A program made the translations under genes and the position numbers. Positions 28,545 to 36,775 of a stretch of DNA of 64,000 nucleotides are shown here, one piece after another. Numbering within the stretch: the stretch's first letter is position 1; every line of letters begins with the position of its first letter. Location: contig CAVPDQ010000027.1 in the NCBI GenBank assembly GCA_963702685.1, positions 124,001 through 188,000 on the forward strand, given 5' to 3'. This stretch comes from AP-15 sp963702685 (GTDB taxonomy: Bacteria; Pseudomonadota; Alphaproteobacteria; ATCC43930; CGMCC-115725). The notes beneath the pieces are model-generated. The model searched no databases, was not told the origin of the DNA, and saw nothing but the letters and a program-made list of their open reading frames with translations.

Positions 28545-28850
28545 TCACTCCTGGAGCCGGTCATCTCTGTCTTGGATCGGCCGAACCAAGGTCCCGGAGT
28601 CTTCGTCGGTCGGCAGCGTCAGCGTGGGCCCGCTGCTCAATGTGTCCCGCAGCGCCCGCAGATAGATTGCGGTGTCCCAGAACGGGGCGATGGCGAGCGC
28701 CGCGACAAGGAGCGCCGTCGCGATCGTGGTCACGGTCCAGGCCCGCGCCAGCGCCGCCAACACCTCGGCCGCATCGGGCCATGGGCCGGGGAAGCCGCGC
28801 CGCCCCTTCCGCGCCGCCGTCGCGCGCCCTTTGTTCGAACGCTCGGCCAT
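28545..28850 (-). CDS. Small single-pass membrane protein
   Basis: This 101-residue protein has a basic N-terminus (RSNKGRATAARKGRRG), one clear transmembrane segment (VTTIATALLVAALAIAPFW) and a C-terminal tail with several acidic residues. I chose ATG 28850, which is preceded by GAGGTGG, over ATG 28862. No family is recognised. It is divergent from the winged-helix/TPR gene at 29046 with a CRP-like site between them. Confidence 0.5.
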   Translation of the reverse strand: MAERSNKGRATAARKGRRGFPGPWPDAAEVLAALARAWTVTTIATALLVAALAIAPFWDTAIYLRALRDTLSSGPTLTLPTDEDSGTLVRPIQDRDDRLQE

Positions 28851-28905
28851 CACCCACCTCATCCGTTGCGATGCAGAGATGATGGCATCGGGTATGGCGT
28901 CGATC

Positions 28906-28921
28906 TGTGAGCCGGATCACG
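28906..28921. promoter_or_regulatory. CRP-like site, one mismatch
   Basis: TGTGA-N6-TCACG matches the CRP consensus half-sites at nine of ten positions. It lies 124 bases before the start of winged-helix/TPR paralogue 4 and in a divergent gap, the same setting and nearly the same distance as the two exact sites at 10367 and 14975. Confidence 0.5.
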
Positions 28922-29045
28922 TAAGGATTTGGTTATCGGGCTCTATTGAGCCTTCTGCGGCCGATCCAGCGCTATGGAAGGGAGCTAAAAAATTATAAAT
29001 TGGACGCAATTCTTGGCAAGACATGGGACCGACAGGAGATCATGC

Positions 29046-30812
29046 GTGGAGGTGGCCGACTCCGAGGACGTTTTCCAGTTCTACAGCTTTCGTTTCGACC
29101 GACGCGGCGGCGGCCTGTTCCAGCGCGCCGACAACGGTTGCTTTGCCCCGGTCCCGATCGGGCCGCGGGCGCTCGATGTGCTCGACGTGCTCGTCGGGCG
29201 TCCGGGAGAGGTCGTCACGCGGGACCAGATTATCGCCGCGGCCTGGCCGGGGGCGGTGGTCGAGGACAACAATCTGAACATGCAGATCGCCGCGCTCCGT
29301 CGGGTGCTCGATGAGGGACGTGCCGCTCCCAGCTGCATCCAGACAATCCCGCGGCGCGGCTATCGGTTTATTGCGCCGGTAACCCGCACCCGGACCCCGG
29401 CGCAACCGGAGCCTGGCTCGCCGCCGCGTGCGGAAGATCCCAGTCATTCGGATCGCCTCGCGCGGACGAAATCGCCTCCGCGCCACTGGGTCCGCCGGGC
29501 AATCATGGGCGGGGCCATCGGCGCCCTGGTGCTTGCCGTCGCCGTCACCATCGCGTGGCAGGTCGAGCCGCGCTGGTTTGCAGAGATTCGCCCGGCGCCG
29601 CATCTGTCGCTCGTGGTCCTGCCCTTCGCCAACCTCGGCAATGACCCCACCCAGCAATATTTCGCCGACGGCATCACCGAGGATTTGACAACCGACCTGT
29701 CGCGGCTCGCCGACATGCGGGTGGTCTCGCGCGACACCGCCTTCACCTACAAGGGGGTGCCGGTCAACGCCAAGCGGATCGGCCGCCAGCTCGGCGTGCG
29801 CTATGTGCTCGAAGGCAGCGTGCAGCGTTCGGGCAAAGAGGTGCGCATCAATGTTCAGCTGATCGACGCCGAGACCGACACGCATCTTTGGGCCGAGCGG
29901 TTCGATCGCAATGTCGGCGATCTGTTTTCTTTGCAGAACGAAATAACCGGACGGATCGCAGCCGCTCTCAGCTTGCGGCTGACCGCGTCAGAGGCGGCCC
30001 GTCCGACCCGACGGCCCGACGCGCTCGACCATATTTTCCGCGGTCGCGCCGAAATCTACAAACCGGCGTCGCGGCGAAATTTTGCCGCGGCGGTCGCCGA
30101 GTTCGAGCGGGCGCTGGCGCTCGACCCGTACTCTGTCGAGGCGCAGAGCCGGCTTGCCATCGCGCTGGCGAGCCGCGCGCTCGACGAGATGAGCGGCACG
30201 GCCAAAGCCGATATCGAACGCGGCAACCGGCTGGTCGAGCAGGCTCTGGCGACCTCACCCGGCAGCGCGCTTGCGCATTTTGCGAAAGCCCAGCTGCTGC
30301 GGGCGCAGCACCGCTGCGATGCCGCGATTCCGGAATACGAGATCGTGCTCGCCGCCAATCGCAACGAGCTCTCCTCGCTCGGAAATATCGGCCGGTGCAA
30401 AATCTATCTCGGGGCGATCGACGACGGCGTCGCGCTCGAAGAGCAAGCGATCCGCCTCAGTCCCGCGCGCGACCCGTTTCTCGCCGTCTGGTATTTCCGG
30501 ATCGGCCAGGCCCGGCTGCTGCAATCGCGTCTCGACGACGCGATCGCGTGGCTCGAAAAAGCCCGCGACGCCAACCCGGCCTATTCGTTTGTCGCGACTT
30601 GGCTCGCCGCCGCCTATGGCCTCAAAGGCAATTTGCCGCGCGCCGCCGCCGAGCTCGCCGAAGCCCGCCGCCTCGGCGCCAACGGCTCGCCCGCGACCCT
30701 CGCCGCGGAGCGCGCTGCCGGCGACCGAGATTTCACCGCGCCGGCGCTTCGCGCAATGCTCGAAGCCACCTTTGTCGCCGGCCTGCGCCGAGCCGGATTG
30801 CCGGCGCAGTGA
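29046..30812 (+). CDS. Membrane-anchored winged-helix/TolB-like/TPR regulator (paralogue 4)
   Basis: This 588-residue CadC-like protein has an N-terminal winged helix (VTRDQIIAAAWPGAVVEDNN, IQTIPRRGYRFI), one transmembrane segment near residues 155-178 (AIMGGAIGALVLAVAVTIAW), a TolB-like segment (LVVLPFANLGNDPTQQYFAD, GVRYVLEGSVQRSG) and C-terminal TPRs closing in GLRRAGLPAQ. The DNA-binding part would be cytoplasmic and the TPR part periplasmic. I chose GTG 29046, preceded by AGGAG at 7 bases, over TTG 29013. Unlike the three leftward paralogues it has a membrane anchor. Confidence 0.8.
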   Translation: MEVADSEDVFQFYSFRFDRRGGGLFQRADNGCFAPVPIGPRALDVLDVLVGRPGEVVTRDQIIAAAWPGAVVEDNNLNMQIAALRRVLDEGRAAPSCIQTIPRRGYRFIAPVTRTRTPAQPEPGSPPRAEDPSHSDRLARTKSPPRHWVRRAIMGGAIGALVLAVAVTIAWQVEPRWFAEIRPAPHLSLVVLPFANLGNDPTQQYFADGITEDLTTDLSRLADMRVVSRDTAFTYKGVPVNAKRIGRQLGVRYVLEGSVQRSGKEVRINVQLIDAETDTHLWAERFDRNVGDLFSLQNEITGRIAAALSLRLTASEAARPTRRPDALDHIFRGRAEIYKPASRRNFAAAVAEFERALALDPYSVEAQSRLAIALASRALDEMSGTAKADIERGNRLVEQALATSPGSALAHFAKAQLLRAQHRCDAAIPEYEIVLAANRNELSSLGNIGRCKIYLGAIDDGVALEEQAIRLSPARDPFLAVWYFRIGQARLLQSRLDDAIAWLEKARDANPAYSFVATWLAAAYGLKGNLPRAAAELAEARRLGANGSPATLAAERAAGDRDFTAPALRAMLEATFVAGLRRAGLPAQ

Positions 30813-30845
30813 CCTCGAGCGTCGCGCCTTGCCGGGTCCCGTCGG

Positions 30846-31049
30846 CTAGCCCCGTTCGCCGATAACCGGAGCCGGTGCCGGCGGCGGCGGGGCCGGAGGC
30901 GGCGGCGGTGCCTCGGCGACCGGTTGCGGCGGCGGAGCGGGCTGCTCCTGGGCGCACCCCGCGACGAGGGCGGCGGAAACCACGGCGGCAACCATCGCCG
31001 TATTACGCAACAGCCGCCAGCGGGCCGATTTTTCGGTAATTTCGGGCAC
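30846..31049 (-). CDS. Small proline-rich lipoprotein
   Basis: This 67-residue protein has a lipoprotein signal (TAMVAAVVSAALVAGC) followed by a short mature part made largely of Pro, Ala and Gln (PAPPPQPVAEAPPPPP). The GTG start at 31049 follows GGGAGGAC. It is convergent with the winged-helix/TPR gene. It probably sits in a membrane as a small lipid-anchored spacer; no function can be assigned. Confidence 0.6.
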   Translation of the reverse strand: MPEITEKSARWRLLRNTAMVAAVVSAALVAGCAQEQPAPPPQPVAEAPPPPPAPPPPAPAPVIGERG

Positions 31050-31322
31050 CAGTGTCCTCCCAGGTTGGGATGATGGTGGATGGCTCAATCTCAAAGAGAT
31101 TACCAGAAGCCAGAAACGCCGGATGCGTGGCGATAGTTCCCGCGCTAGCCCTTGATCGCGCCACCACCGGGACCGGTCAGTGAGCAGCTTCCTTCGTGCT
31201 GCCGCCTGAAGGAGACTATCGCGTGATGGTTTCTCCAACCTCGATCGGAACCGCGAATTCGCGCCGACGTTTTCTAGCGTCCAACGCGCTGTCGCGGCGT
31301 GGTCCCGCTTAGGTGAGCTGCC

Positions 31323-32750
31323 GTGCTCCTGTCATATAGCTTTGCGACGAGAGGCCGGCCGGCATCCGTCGGACGGATTGCGGGCGGCGCAATCATGCTC
31401 GTCGCAGCCTGTGCGCTTGCCGCGTCGGCAGCCCTCGCCGCGCGGCCGGAACCTGCGGGTGGCTTCGGGCTGGCGCCACCCCCCGCCACGCAGCTCTATG
31501 CCGACACTGAAATCGCCAAGCTGATCGGCAGCGCGCCGGCGCTCGTCGTCGCCGGCGAACGGCTGAATGTCGGGTTGCTGCGACGCTTCTACGCGGCCCA
31601 CGGCTTCGAGCCGGTATGGACGACCCGGCCGGCGCAGGCGAATGCGCTGGTGAATGCCGTGCTGCATGCCGGCGATCAGGGTCTCGCTCCCGAGCTGTTT
31701 CACGCGGACCTCTTGCGGCAGACAGCGCGGTTGCCGCCGCTCGACCGCGAATTGTTGCTGTCGGACGCCTTCCTCTCCTATGCCGACGCGCTGGCCCGCG
31801 GTGCGATGCCGGTCGAGCGCCGAACCGATGACGAGGCCCTCATACCCGAGCCGATCGATGTCGCCGCAGCGCTCGACGCCGCGATCGAGAGCCCCGATCC
31901 GGCGGCGGCGATCGAGGCGCTGGCGCCGACGACACCGACCTATCGGGCATTGCGCCAAGCTTTAGAAGGCTATCGCTCGGGCGCCCTGGCTGGCGACAGG
32001 GCCACGACAAGCCGGTTGCGCACGATCGAGGTAAACCTCGAACGCCAACGCTGGCTGCCGCGGCGGCTGCCGCCGGATCGTGTCTGGGTCAACGCCGCGG
32101 ACGAGCGGGTGGTGCTGTACCGTGACGACCGACCGGTTTTCCTGGCGCGGGTCATCGTCGGCCAAGACGAGAGGCAAAACCAGACCCCGGAATTCAGCAC
32201 CACAATCGACGGCGTCTTGTTCAACCCGCCATGGACCGTCCCCGAGTATATCGCCACCGAGGAGATCCTGCCAAAGCTCGGTCGCGACCCGAATTACCTG
32301 ACGCGGCATCACATGGTCATGCTGGCCGATGGCGTGCTGCAGCAATTGCCGGGACCCCACTCGGGTCTCGGACAGCTCAAGTTCGAGATGGACAACAGGT
32401 TCGGCGTCTACCTGCACGACGCCCCGGAAAAAATTCTGTTCGGCCGCGACGACCGCCGCATCAGCCATGGCTGCATCCGGGTGCAGAACGTGCGCGAGCT
32501 GGCCGCCCTCTTGCTGCAAGAACCAAAGGGTGCGATCGACCGGGTGATCGCGACCGGCGGCACCACCCCAATCAATTTGCCGGAGCCCGTGCCCGTCTTC
32601 GTCGTCTACCAAACCGCCTTTGCCGATATCAACGGCACATTGCAATTCCGCCCCGACATCTACAACCGCGACCCCGAAATCTGGCCCTACCTCCATCCGC
32701 TGCGCCAGCCGCTGGCCGAACGCGCCCCGCCGCCGCAACCCCGGGGCTGA
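31323..32750 (+). CDS. L,D-transpeptidase (YcbB/LdtD type)
   Basis: This 475-residue exported protein has an N-terminal hydrophobic export signal, a peptidoglycan-binding-like region (LLRRFYAAHGFEPVWTTR, LVNAVLHAGDQGLAPELF), and a YkuD catalytic domain with the active-site motif ISHGCIRV, catalytic Cys384. NPPWTVPEYIATEEILPKL and the PHSGLGQLKFEM loop are typical of the large LdtD branch. It forms 3-3 cross-links in peptidoglycan or attaches proteins to it. The start is GTG 31323; the weak ribosome-binding site leaves the exact start uncertain. Confidence 0.9.
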   Translation: MLLSYSFATRGRPASVGRIAGGAIMLVAACALAASAALAARPEPAGGFGLAPPPATQLYADTEIAKLIGSAPALVVAGERLNVGLLRRFYAAHGFEPVWTTRPAQANALVNAVLHAGDQGLAPELFHADLLRQTARLPPLDRELLLSDAFLSYADALARGAMPVERRTDDEALIPEPIDVAAALDAAIESPDPAAAIEALAPTTPTYRALRQALEGYRSGALAGDRATTSRLRTIEVNLERQRWLPRRLPPDRVWVNAADERVVLYRDDRPVFLARVIVGQDERQNQTPEFSTTIDGVLFNPPWTVPEYIATEEILPKLGRDPNYLTRHHMVMLADGVLQQLPGPHSGLGQLKFEMDNRFGVYLHDAPEKILFGRDDRRISHGCIRVQNVRELAALLLQEPKGAIDRVIATGGTTPINLPEPVPVFVVYQTAFADINGTLQFRPDIYNRDPEIWPYLHPLRQPLAERAPPPQPRG

Positions 32751-32811
32751 TGGCTGGGACAAAACCCCGCCATGACGATAATGTGGTGCCTGAGACTGGC
32801 TCGACGGCGCC

Positions 32812-33036
32812 ATGACAGCGACCGCGATAATCCACAGCGACCCCGAGATTTTGGGGGGCACACCGGTGTTCGTCGGGACACGTGTGCCGCTGCGCAACCT
32901 GATCGACTACCTCGAACGGGGCTACAGCCTCGACGAATTCCTCGACGCCTTTCCGTCCGTGTCGCGAGAACAGGCCGTCGCAGCACTCGAAGCCGCCCAT
33001 GCCAAGCTCAGCGCGCATGCGCATTCTGCTCGATGA
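32812..33036 (+). CDS. DUF433 antitoxin-like protein
   Basis: This 74-residue protein matches DUF433: IIHSDPEILGGTPVFVGTRV followed by LRNLIDYLERGYSLDEFLD and FPSVSREQAVAALE, a small helical DNA-binding-like fold. It overlaps the following DUF5615 gene by 20 bases. DUF433/DUF5615 pairs are widespread and predicted to be toxin-antitoxin-like, with DUF433 as antitoxin. The start at ATG 32812 fits the family length. Confidence 0.85.
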   Translation: MTATAIIHSDPEILGGTPVFVGTRVPLRNLIDYLERGYSLDEFLDAFPSVSREQAVAALEAAHAKLSAHAHSAR

Positions 33037-33349
33037 GCAGCTGCCGCGCCAGCTGGCTCGCGAGCTGCGGGGTCATCAGGTTCGCACGGTTCAGCAGCAA
33101 GGCTGGGCCGGGCTGACCAATGGCGAGCTGCTGCGCCGGGCCGCAGCGAACGGGTTCGAAATCTTCGTCACCGCCGACCGGAATTTGCAGTTCCAGCAAA
33201 AACCCGCGTGGATCGCCGCTCGGCATCATCGTTCTAATCGCCCTGAGCAACGCGATCGAGGACCTGGTCCCTTTCGTCCCGGCCTGCTGGATGCTGTCAC
33301 GCAGGTACGATCGGGGGAAATCCGGCAGGTCGGCATCCGAGACGATTAG
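33017..33349 (+). pseudogene. DUF5615 PIN-like toxin candidate with compensating frameshifts
   Basis: The gene begins MRILLDEQLPRQLARELRGH, the DUF5615 opening with the acidic Asp6, and continues to FVTADRNLQFQQ. There a run of five A residues (33199-33203) shifts the frame, and the expected LPLGIIVLIALSNAIEDLVP-like stretch is read in the next frame. Near 33275 the original frame resumes with GLLDAVTQVRSGEIRQVGI. The two shifts cancel, so about 25 residues are altered in the frame as given. Four A residues would repair the first shift, so a homopolymer error is likely. It partners with the DUF433 gene just upstream. Confidence 0.7.
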
Positions 33350-33464
33350 CGCCAGCACATCGCGATAAAACCGCAGGCGCGATCACGACCGGTCACCCGC
33401 AGCCGCGCATGCCCCGGCCGCGACACCCCGGCCAAAAGCGAACGGCGCGGCAAGCGCTATTCGG

Positions 33465-33489
33465 AAATGGCTGTTTTCCGCCATTTTTC
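33465..33489 (+). terminator. Rho-independent terminator
   Basis: AAATGGC-tgttttcc-GCCATTTTT forms a 7-bp stem with an adjoining T-run on the plus strand. It lies 116 bases after the DUF433/DUF5615 pair and would end that transcript. Confidence 0.55.
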
Positions 33490-33660
33490 AGAATGCCTCG
33501 GGTGACAGGCTTGAGCTGCGAAACCGACCGATTTTCGCGATCGGTCGTTTGTTACCGATAATTTCGCCATGTTCGTGTGTTAGGGATGCGTGGTCTCGGG
33601 TGTGCAAACCCGGCGTACCGAGTGTCGAGCCAAGTCAGCGGGTTCAACTTTGGGGCGAGC

Positions 33661-33702
33661 GCTGGCTGCAAATCTGCTGTATCAGCAGCCAGGCGCTTTT
33701 TA
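33661..33702 (+). terminator. Terminator-like hairpin with U-run
   Basis: GCTGGCTGC pairs with GCAGCCAGGC (one bulged G) across a 15-base loop, and CTTTTTA follows at once. No annotated gene ends just upstream; the nearest upstream coding end is at 33349 and already has its own terminator. It may therefore end a short non-coding transcript. Confidence 0.45.
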
Positions 33703-33841
33703 GCGATGCTACCGTCGATTGCGGCAGGAGGGCGCGCTGAGTCGCCTCTCGCAAAAGCTCGGCGGGCTGGCGCCGCAGCGGTGACGCGGAAGAGCGGGGC
33801 CGGTATATGTGTCCGATCAGAGGATCGGGCGGAGGAGAGAG

Positions 33842-34726
33842 ATGACGCAGGCGGCTCGCTTTCGCGAATTGTTGCGGCGGGACGGCATGGTGGTGGCGCC
33901 GGGGGCTTATGATTGCATCACCGCGAAATTGATCGAGGCGGCCGGGTTCGAGGCCGTCTATATGACCGGGGCCGGCACCGCGGCAACCTTGGGTTATCCC
34001 GATTTCGGCCTGGTGACGATGTCGGAGATGGTCGGCAACGCCGAGCGCATCGCCGCCGCGGTCGGGCTCCCGGTCATTGCCGACGCCGATACCGGCTATG
34101 GCAACGAATTGAACGTCTATCCGCACGGTGCGCGAATACGAGCGCAGCGCGGTTGCCGGCATCCATATCGAGGACCAGGGATTCCCGAAAAAATGCGGCC
34201 ATCTCGACGACAAGGAGATCGTGCCGCGCGAGGAATGGCTCGCCAAAATCCGCGCCGCCGCCGCGCGCGCCGCGACCCGGACTTTCTGATCATCGCCCGC
34301 ACCGACGCGCGCGCCGTCGCCGGGTTTGACGAAGCGATCGCCCGCGCCAATGCGGCACTCGCCGCGGGCGCCGAGATGGTCTTTGTCGAGGCGCCGCAGA
34401 CGATCGAGGAGGTCGGCGCGGTGCCGCGGCTGGTGCGCGGGCCCTGCCTCTTAAACGTCGTCTATGGCGGCAAGACCCCGGACCTCGATCTGCGCGAGGC
34501 GGAACGCCTGGGCTACAAAATGGCGATCCTGCCCGGCCTATTGCTAAAGTGTGTGGTCGGCATCTGCGAGCAGAAGCTCGGCGAATTGAAGACCGAGCAC
34601 CGCCATCCGGCGCCTGTCAAGGAGATGACGGTGCGCGAGATGTTCGAGCGCGTCGGCGCCGCCGAATGGGACGCGCGCCGCACCCAATTCCGCGGCCCCG
34701 CCCCGATCCGCAACGCCGCGGAATAG
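33842..34726 (+). pseudogene. Frameshifted isocitrate lyase/PEP mutase superfamily gene
   Basis: The first part (MTQAARFRELLRRDGMVVAP, YDCITAKLIEAAGFEAVYM, PVIADADTGYGNELNVY) is clearly the isocitrate lyase/PEP mutase fold with the DADTGYG metal site. An extra base near 34124 moves the next stretch (TVREYERSAVAGIHIEDQGF, PKKCGHLDDKEIVPREEW) into another frame. A second shift near 34275 restores the first frame at RDPDFLIIARTDAR. The C-terminus is complete. The catalytic-loop sequence KKCGH is present in the shifted frame, so a corrected gene would look functional, for example as an oxaloacetate decarboxylase or 2-methylisocitrate lyase-like enzyme. The substrate is undetermined. Confidence 0.8.
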
Positions 34727-34839
34727 CGCCGCAGAACCCGTGTCGAGCAGGTGTTGCGCTTGCGTCGAACCATCGAAAAGCCGTCTTGGCCGCGCTCCCC
34801 CACGGCTCCGGTTCAGAATTGTCCCACAATGCAACGGTC

Positions 34840-34862
34840 ATGGCCGGACGTGTTCCGGCCAT
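34840..34862. repeat. REP-like palindrome
   Basis: ATGGCCGG-acgtgtt-CCGGCCAT is a perfect 8-bp inverted repeat followed by CCACAC. It is of the CATGGCCGG...CCGGCCATCC type scattered between genes of many alphaproteobacteria. It pairs with a second palindrome 45 bases further on. Confidence 0.6.
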
Positions 34863-34906
34863 CCACACAGCCGCCCGGACCTGGACCAGTGCCGCAGAAG
34901 GGGTGG

Positions 34907-34929
34907 ATCACCGGGTCGAGCCCGGTGAT
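34907..34929. repeat. REP-like palindrome (partner)
   Basis: ATCACCGGG-tcgag-CCCGGTGAT is a perfect 9-bp inverted repeat, preceded by GTGG and followed by GACGA. With the palindrome at 34840-34862 it forms the composite element often seen in alphaproteobacterial intergenic DNA. Confidence 0.6.
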
Positions 34930-34989
34930 GACGACCCGGAGCGGAGACGTGCAAAATTCACAGCGACCGATGGTGAGAAAGCTGAAGCC

Positions 34990-35031
34990 CTCCCTCGCCC
35001 CGCCCGGCGGGGAGAGGGTCGGGGTGAGGGG
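34990..35031. repeat. Palindromic intergenic repeat, copy C
   Basis: This is the same type as copy A near purL: CTCGCCCCGCCC then GGCGGGGAGAGGGT and CGGGGTGAGGGG. It overlaps the likely start of the pseudouridine synthase gene, and its GTGAGG supplies a GTG codon in frame with that gene at 35024. Confidence 0.7.
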
Positions 35032-35707
35032 CAAGGGGCTGCCGCTCGCCGAGCGCGTTCTCTATCGCGACGGCCTGATGCTGGTGATCGACAAGCCGGC
35101 GGGGATTGCGGTCCATCCCGGCCCGGGCGGCGGCCCCGATCTCGAAAGCGGGTTCGACGCGCTGCGCTTTGGGCTGCCGCACCGCCCTGCCCTCGCCCAC
35201 CGGCTCGACCGCGACACCAGCGGCTGCCTGGTGCTCGGCCGTCATGCCAAGGCGCTGCGCCGTCTGGGCGCGCTGTTCGCCGCGGGAAAGGTCGAAAAAA
35301 CCTATTGGGCCGTCGTCGAGGGCCGACCGCCCAATGACCAGGGCCGGATCGAAACCGGGCTCGCCAAGGTCACGAAGGCGAGCGGCTGGAAAATGGCGGT
35401 CGATCCGGGCGGCAAGCAGGCGGTCACCGATTACCGGGTGCTCGGTGCAGGCGACGGCCTCGCCTGGCTCGAATTGCGCCCGCATACCGGCCGCACCCAC
35501 CAGATCCGCGTCCATTGCGCCGAATTGGGCTCACCCGTTGTCGGCGACCCGGTCTACGGCAAGGTGCCGCGCCGAGGTCCGTGCCTGCTCCACGCGCGCG
35601 CCGTCTCCCTGCCGCTCTATCCCGCCCGCCCGCCGATCACGGTCACGGCGCCGGTGCCGCCGCACATGCTCGCCGCGCTCGGCCGGCTCGGATATGCCGC
35701 GGAGTGA
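35024..35707 (+). CDS. RluA-family pseudouridine synthase
   Basis: This enzyme of about 227 residues has the RluA catalytic motif LAHRLDRDTSGCLVLGR with the catalytic aspartate, preceded by LMLVIDKPAGIAVHPGPG and followed by LELRPHTGRTHQIRVHCAEL. It isomerises uridines in rRNA or tRNA; the target site cannot be told. No S4 domain is present. The frame stays open far upstream. I placed the start at GTG 35024, which lies inside the palindromic repeat; an upstream ATG at about 34969 is possible but would translate the repeat. Confidence 0.85.
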   Translation: MRGKGLPLAERVLYRDGLMLVIDKPAGIAVHPGPGGGPDLESGFDALRFGLPHRPALAHRLDRDTSGCLVLGRHAKALRRLGALFAAGKVEKTYWAVVEGRPPNDQGRIETGLAKVTKASGWKMAVDPGGKQAVTDYRVLGAGDGLAWLELRPHTGRTHQIRVHCAELGSPVVGDPVYGKVPRRGPCLLHARAVSLPLYPARPPITVTAPVPPHMLAALGRLGYAAE

Positions 35708-35733
35708 TCCGCGGCGCAGATTGAGGAAACGCG

Positions 35734-36747
35734 ATGGCGGATTACGAAATCTTCGAGGCCGGCGACGTCGTCCTCCAATCCGGGCTGACCTATCGCGGCG
35801 CGCGCCTCGCCTACAAAACCTTCGGCACCCTCGCCCCGGACAAATCCAACGTCATCGTCTACCCGACCTCCTACGGCGCGCAGCATACCGACCTCGAATG
35901 GGCGATTGCATCGGGGAAGGCGCTCGACCCGACCCGCTATTTTGTCGTCGTCGTCAACAAATTCGGCAACGGCCTCTCGTCGAGCCCGAGCAACACGCCG
36001 CCGCCCTTCGACCGCGCCCGCTGGCCGCATTTCACGATGACCGACAATGTCCGGGTGCAAAAGAGGTTGCTGCGCGAAATCTTCGGCGTCGAACGGGTCA
36101 AGCTCGTCTACGGGTTTTCGATGGGGGCGCAGCAGGCGTTTCATTGGGCGGCGCTGTTTCCCGACCGGGTCGAGCGCATCGCCGCAATCTGCGGCTCGGC
36201 CAAGACCTCGCCGCATAATTTCGTCTTTCTCGAAGGCGTCAAGGCGGCGTTGACCGCCGACCCGGCCTGGCAGGACGGCTGGTTCGCAACCCCGCCGACA
36301 CGCGGCTTTCAGGCGATGGGCCGGGTCTATGCCGGCTGGGGGCTGAGCCAGGCGTTCTACCGCGAGGAGGAGTGGCGCAAGCTCGGGTTTTCGTCGCTCG
36401 AGGATTTTCTGGTCGGCAGCTGGGAGGCGGGGTTTCGTCGTCGCGACGCCAATGATTTGCTCGCCATGCTGTGGACCTGGCAGCACGCCGACATCAGCGC
36501 CAACGAGCTCTATCGGGGCGATCTCGACAAGGCGCTGGGCGCGATCACCGCCAAGGCGCTCGTCATGCCGTGCGAGACCGACCTCTATTTCACGGTCGAG
36601 GACAACCGCCGCGAGGTCGCGCGCATGCGCCGCGCCGAATTGCGCCCGATCCCGTCGATCTGGGGCCACCGCGCCGGCAACCCCGCGCAAAACCCGGCGG
36701 ACGCCAAATTCATCGACGACGCGGTCCGCGAATTGCTGGCCCGCTGA
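35734..36747 (+). CDS. MetX-like alpha/beta-hydrolase (homoserine acyltransferase superfamily)
   Basis: This 337-residue alpha/beta-hydrolase has the nucleophile Ser129 in LVYGFSMGAQQAFHWAA, an aspartate in CETDLYFTVEDN and a histidine in IWGHRAGNP, as in the MetX superfamily. The N-terminal LTYRGARLAYKTFGTLAPDK and YPTSYGAQHTDLEWAI are also typical. Standard MetX enzymes are longer and carry a characteristic GPW/NVLGGC-type block, which is missing, so acyltransfer to homoserine is uncertain and hydrolase activity is equally possible. It lies 26 bases after the pseudouridine synthase gene. Confidence 0.75.
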   Translation: MADYEIFEAGDVVLQSGLTYRGARLAYKTFGTLAPDKSNVIVYPTSYGAQHTDLEWAIASGKALDPTRYFVVVVNKFGNGLSSSPSNTPPPFDRARWPHFTMTDNVRVQKRLLREIFGVERVKLVYGFSMGAQQAFHWAALFPDRVERIAAICGSAKTSPHNFVFLEGVKAALTADPAWQDGWFATPPTRGFQAMGRVYAGWGLSQAFYREEEWRKLGFSSLEDFLVGSWEAGFRRRDANDLLAMLWTWQHADISANELYRGDLDKALGAITAKALVMPCETDLYFTVEDNRREVARMRRAELRPIPSIWGHRAGNPAQNPADAKFIDDAVRELLAR

Positions 36748-36775
36748 ATCCGACCCACGGATCGACCACTTGTGA

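Larger units (their letters stand above)
33370..33841. other. 470-base intergenic region with two terminator-like hairpins
   Basis: No protein-coding frame with a plausible start was found here. Two terminator-like hairpins on the plus strand (33465-33489 and 33661-33702) leave room for a short transcript between them, roughly 33540-33702. The remainder before the gene at 33842 holds a purine-rich ribosome-binding stretch (GGAGGAGAGAG). Confidence 0.5.

Noticed and set aside
33540..33740. Possible tRNA- or tmRNA-like gene in the gap before 33842
   Set aside because: GGTTCAA-like bases occur, but no cloverleaf or CCA end can be formed and no tag-peptide frame is present. Only the terminator-like hairpin is retained.
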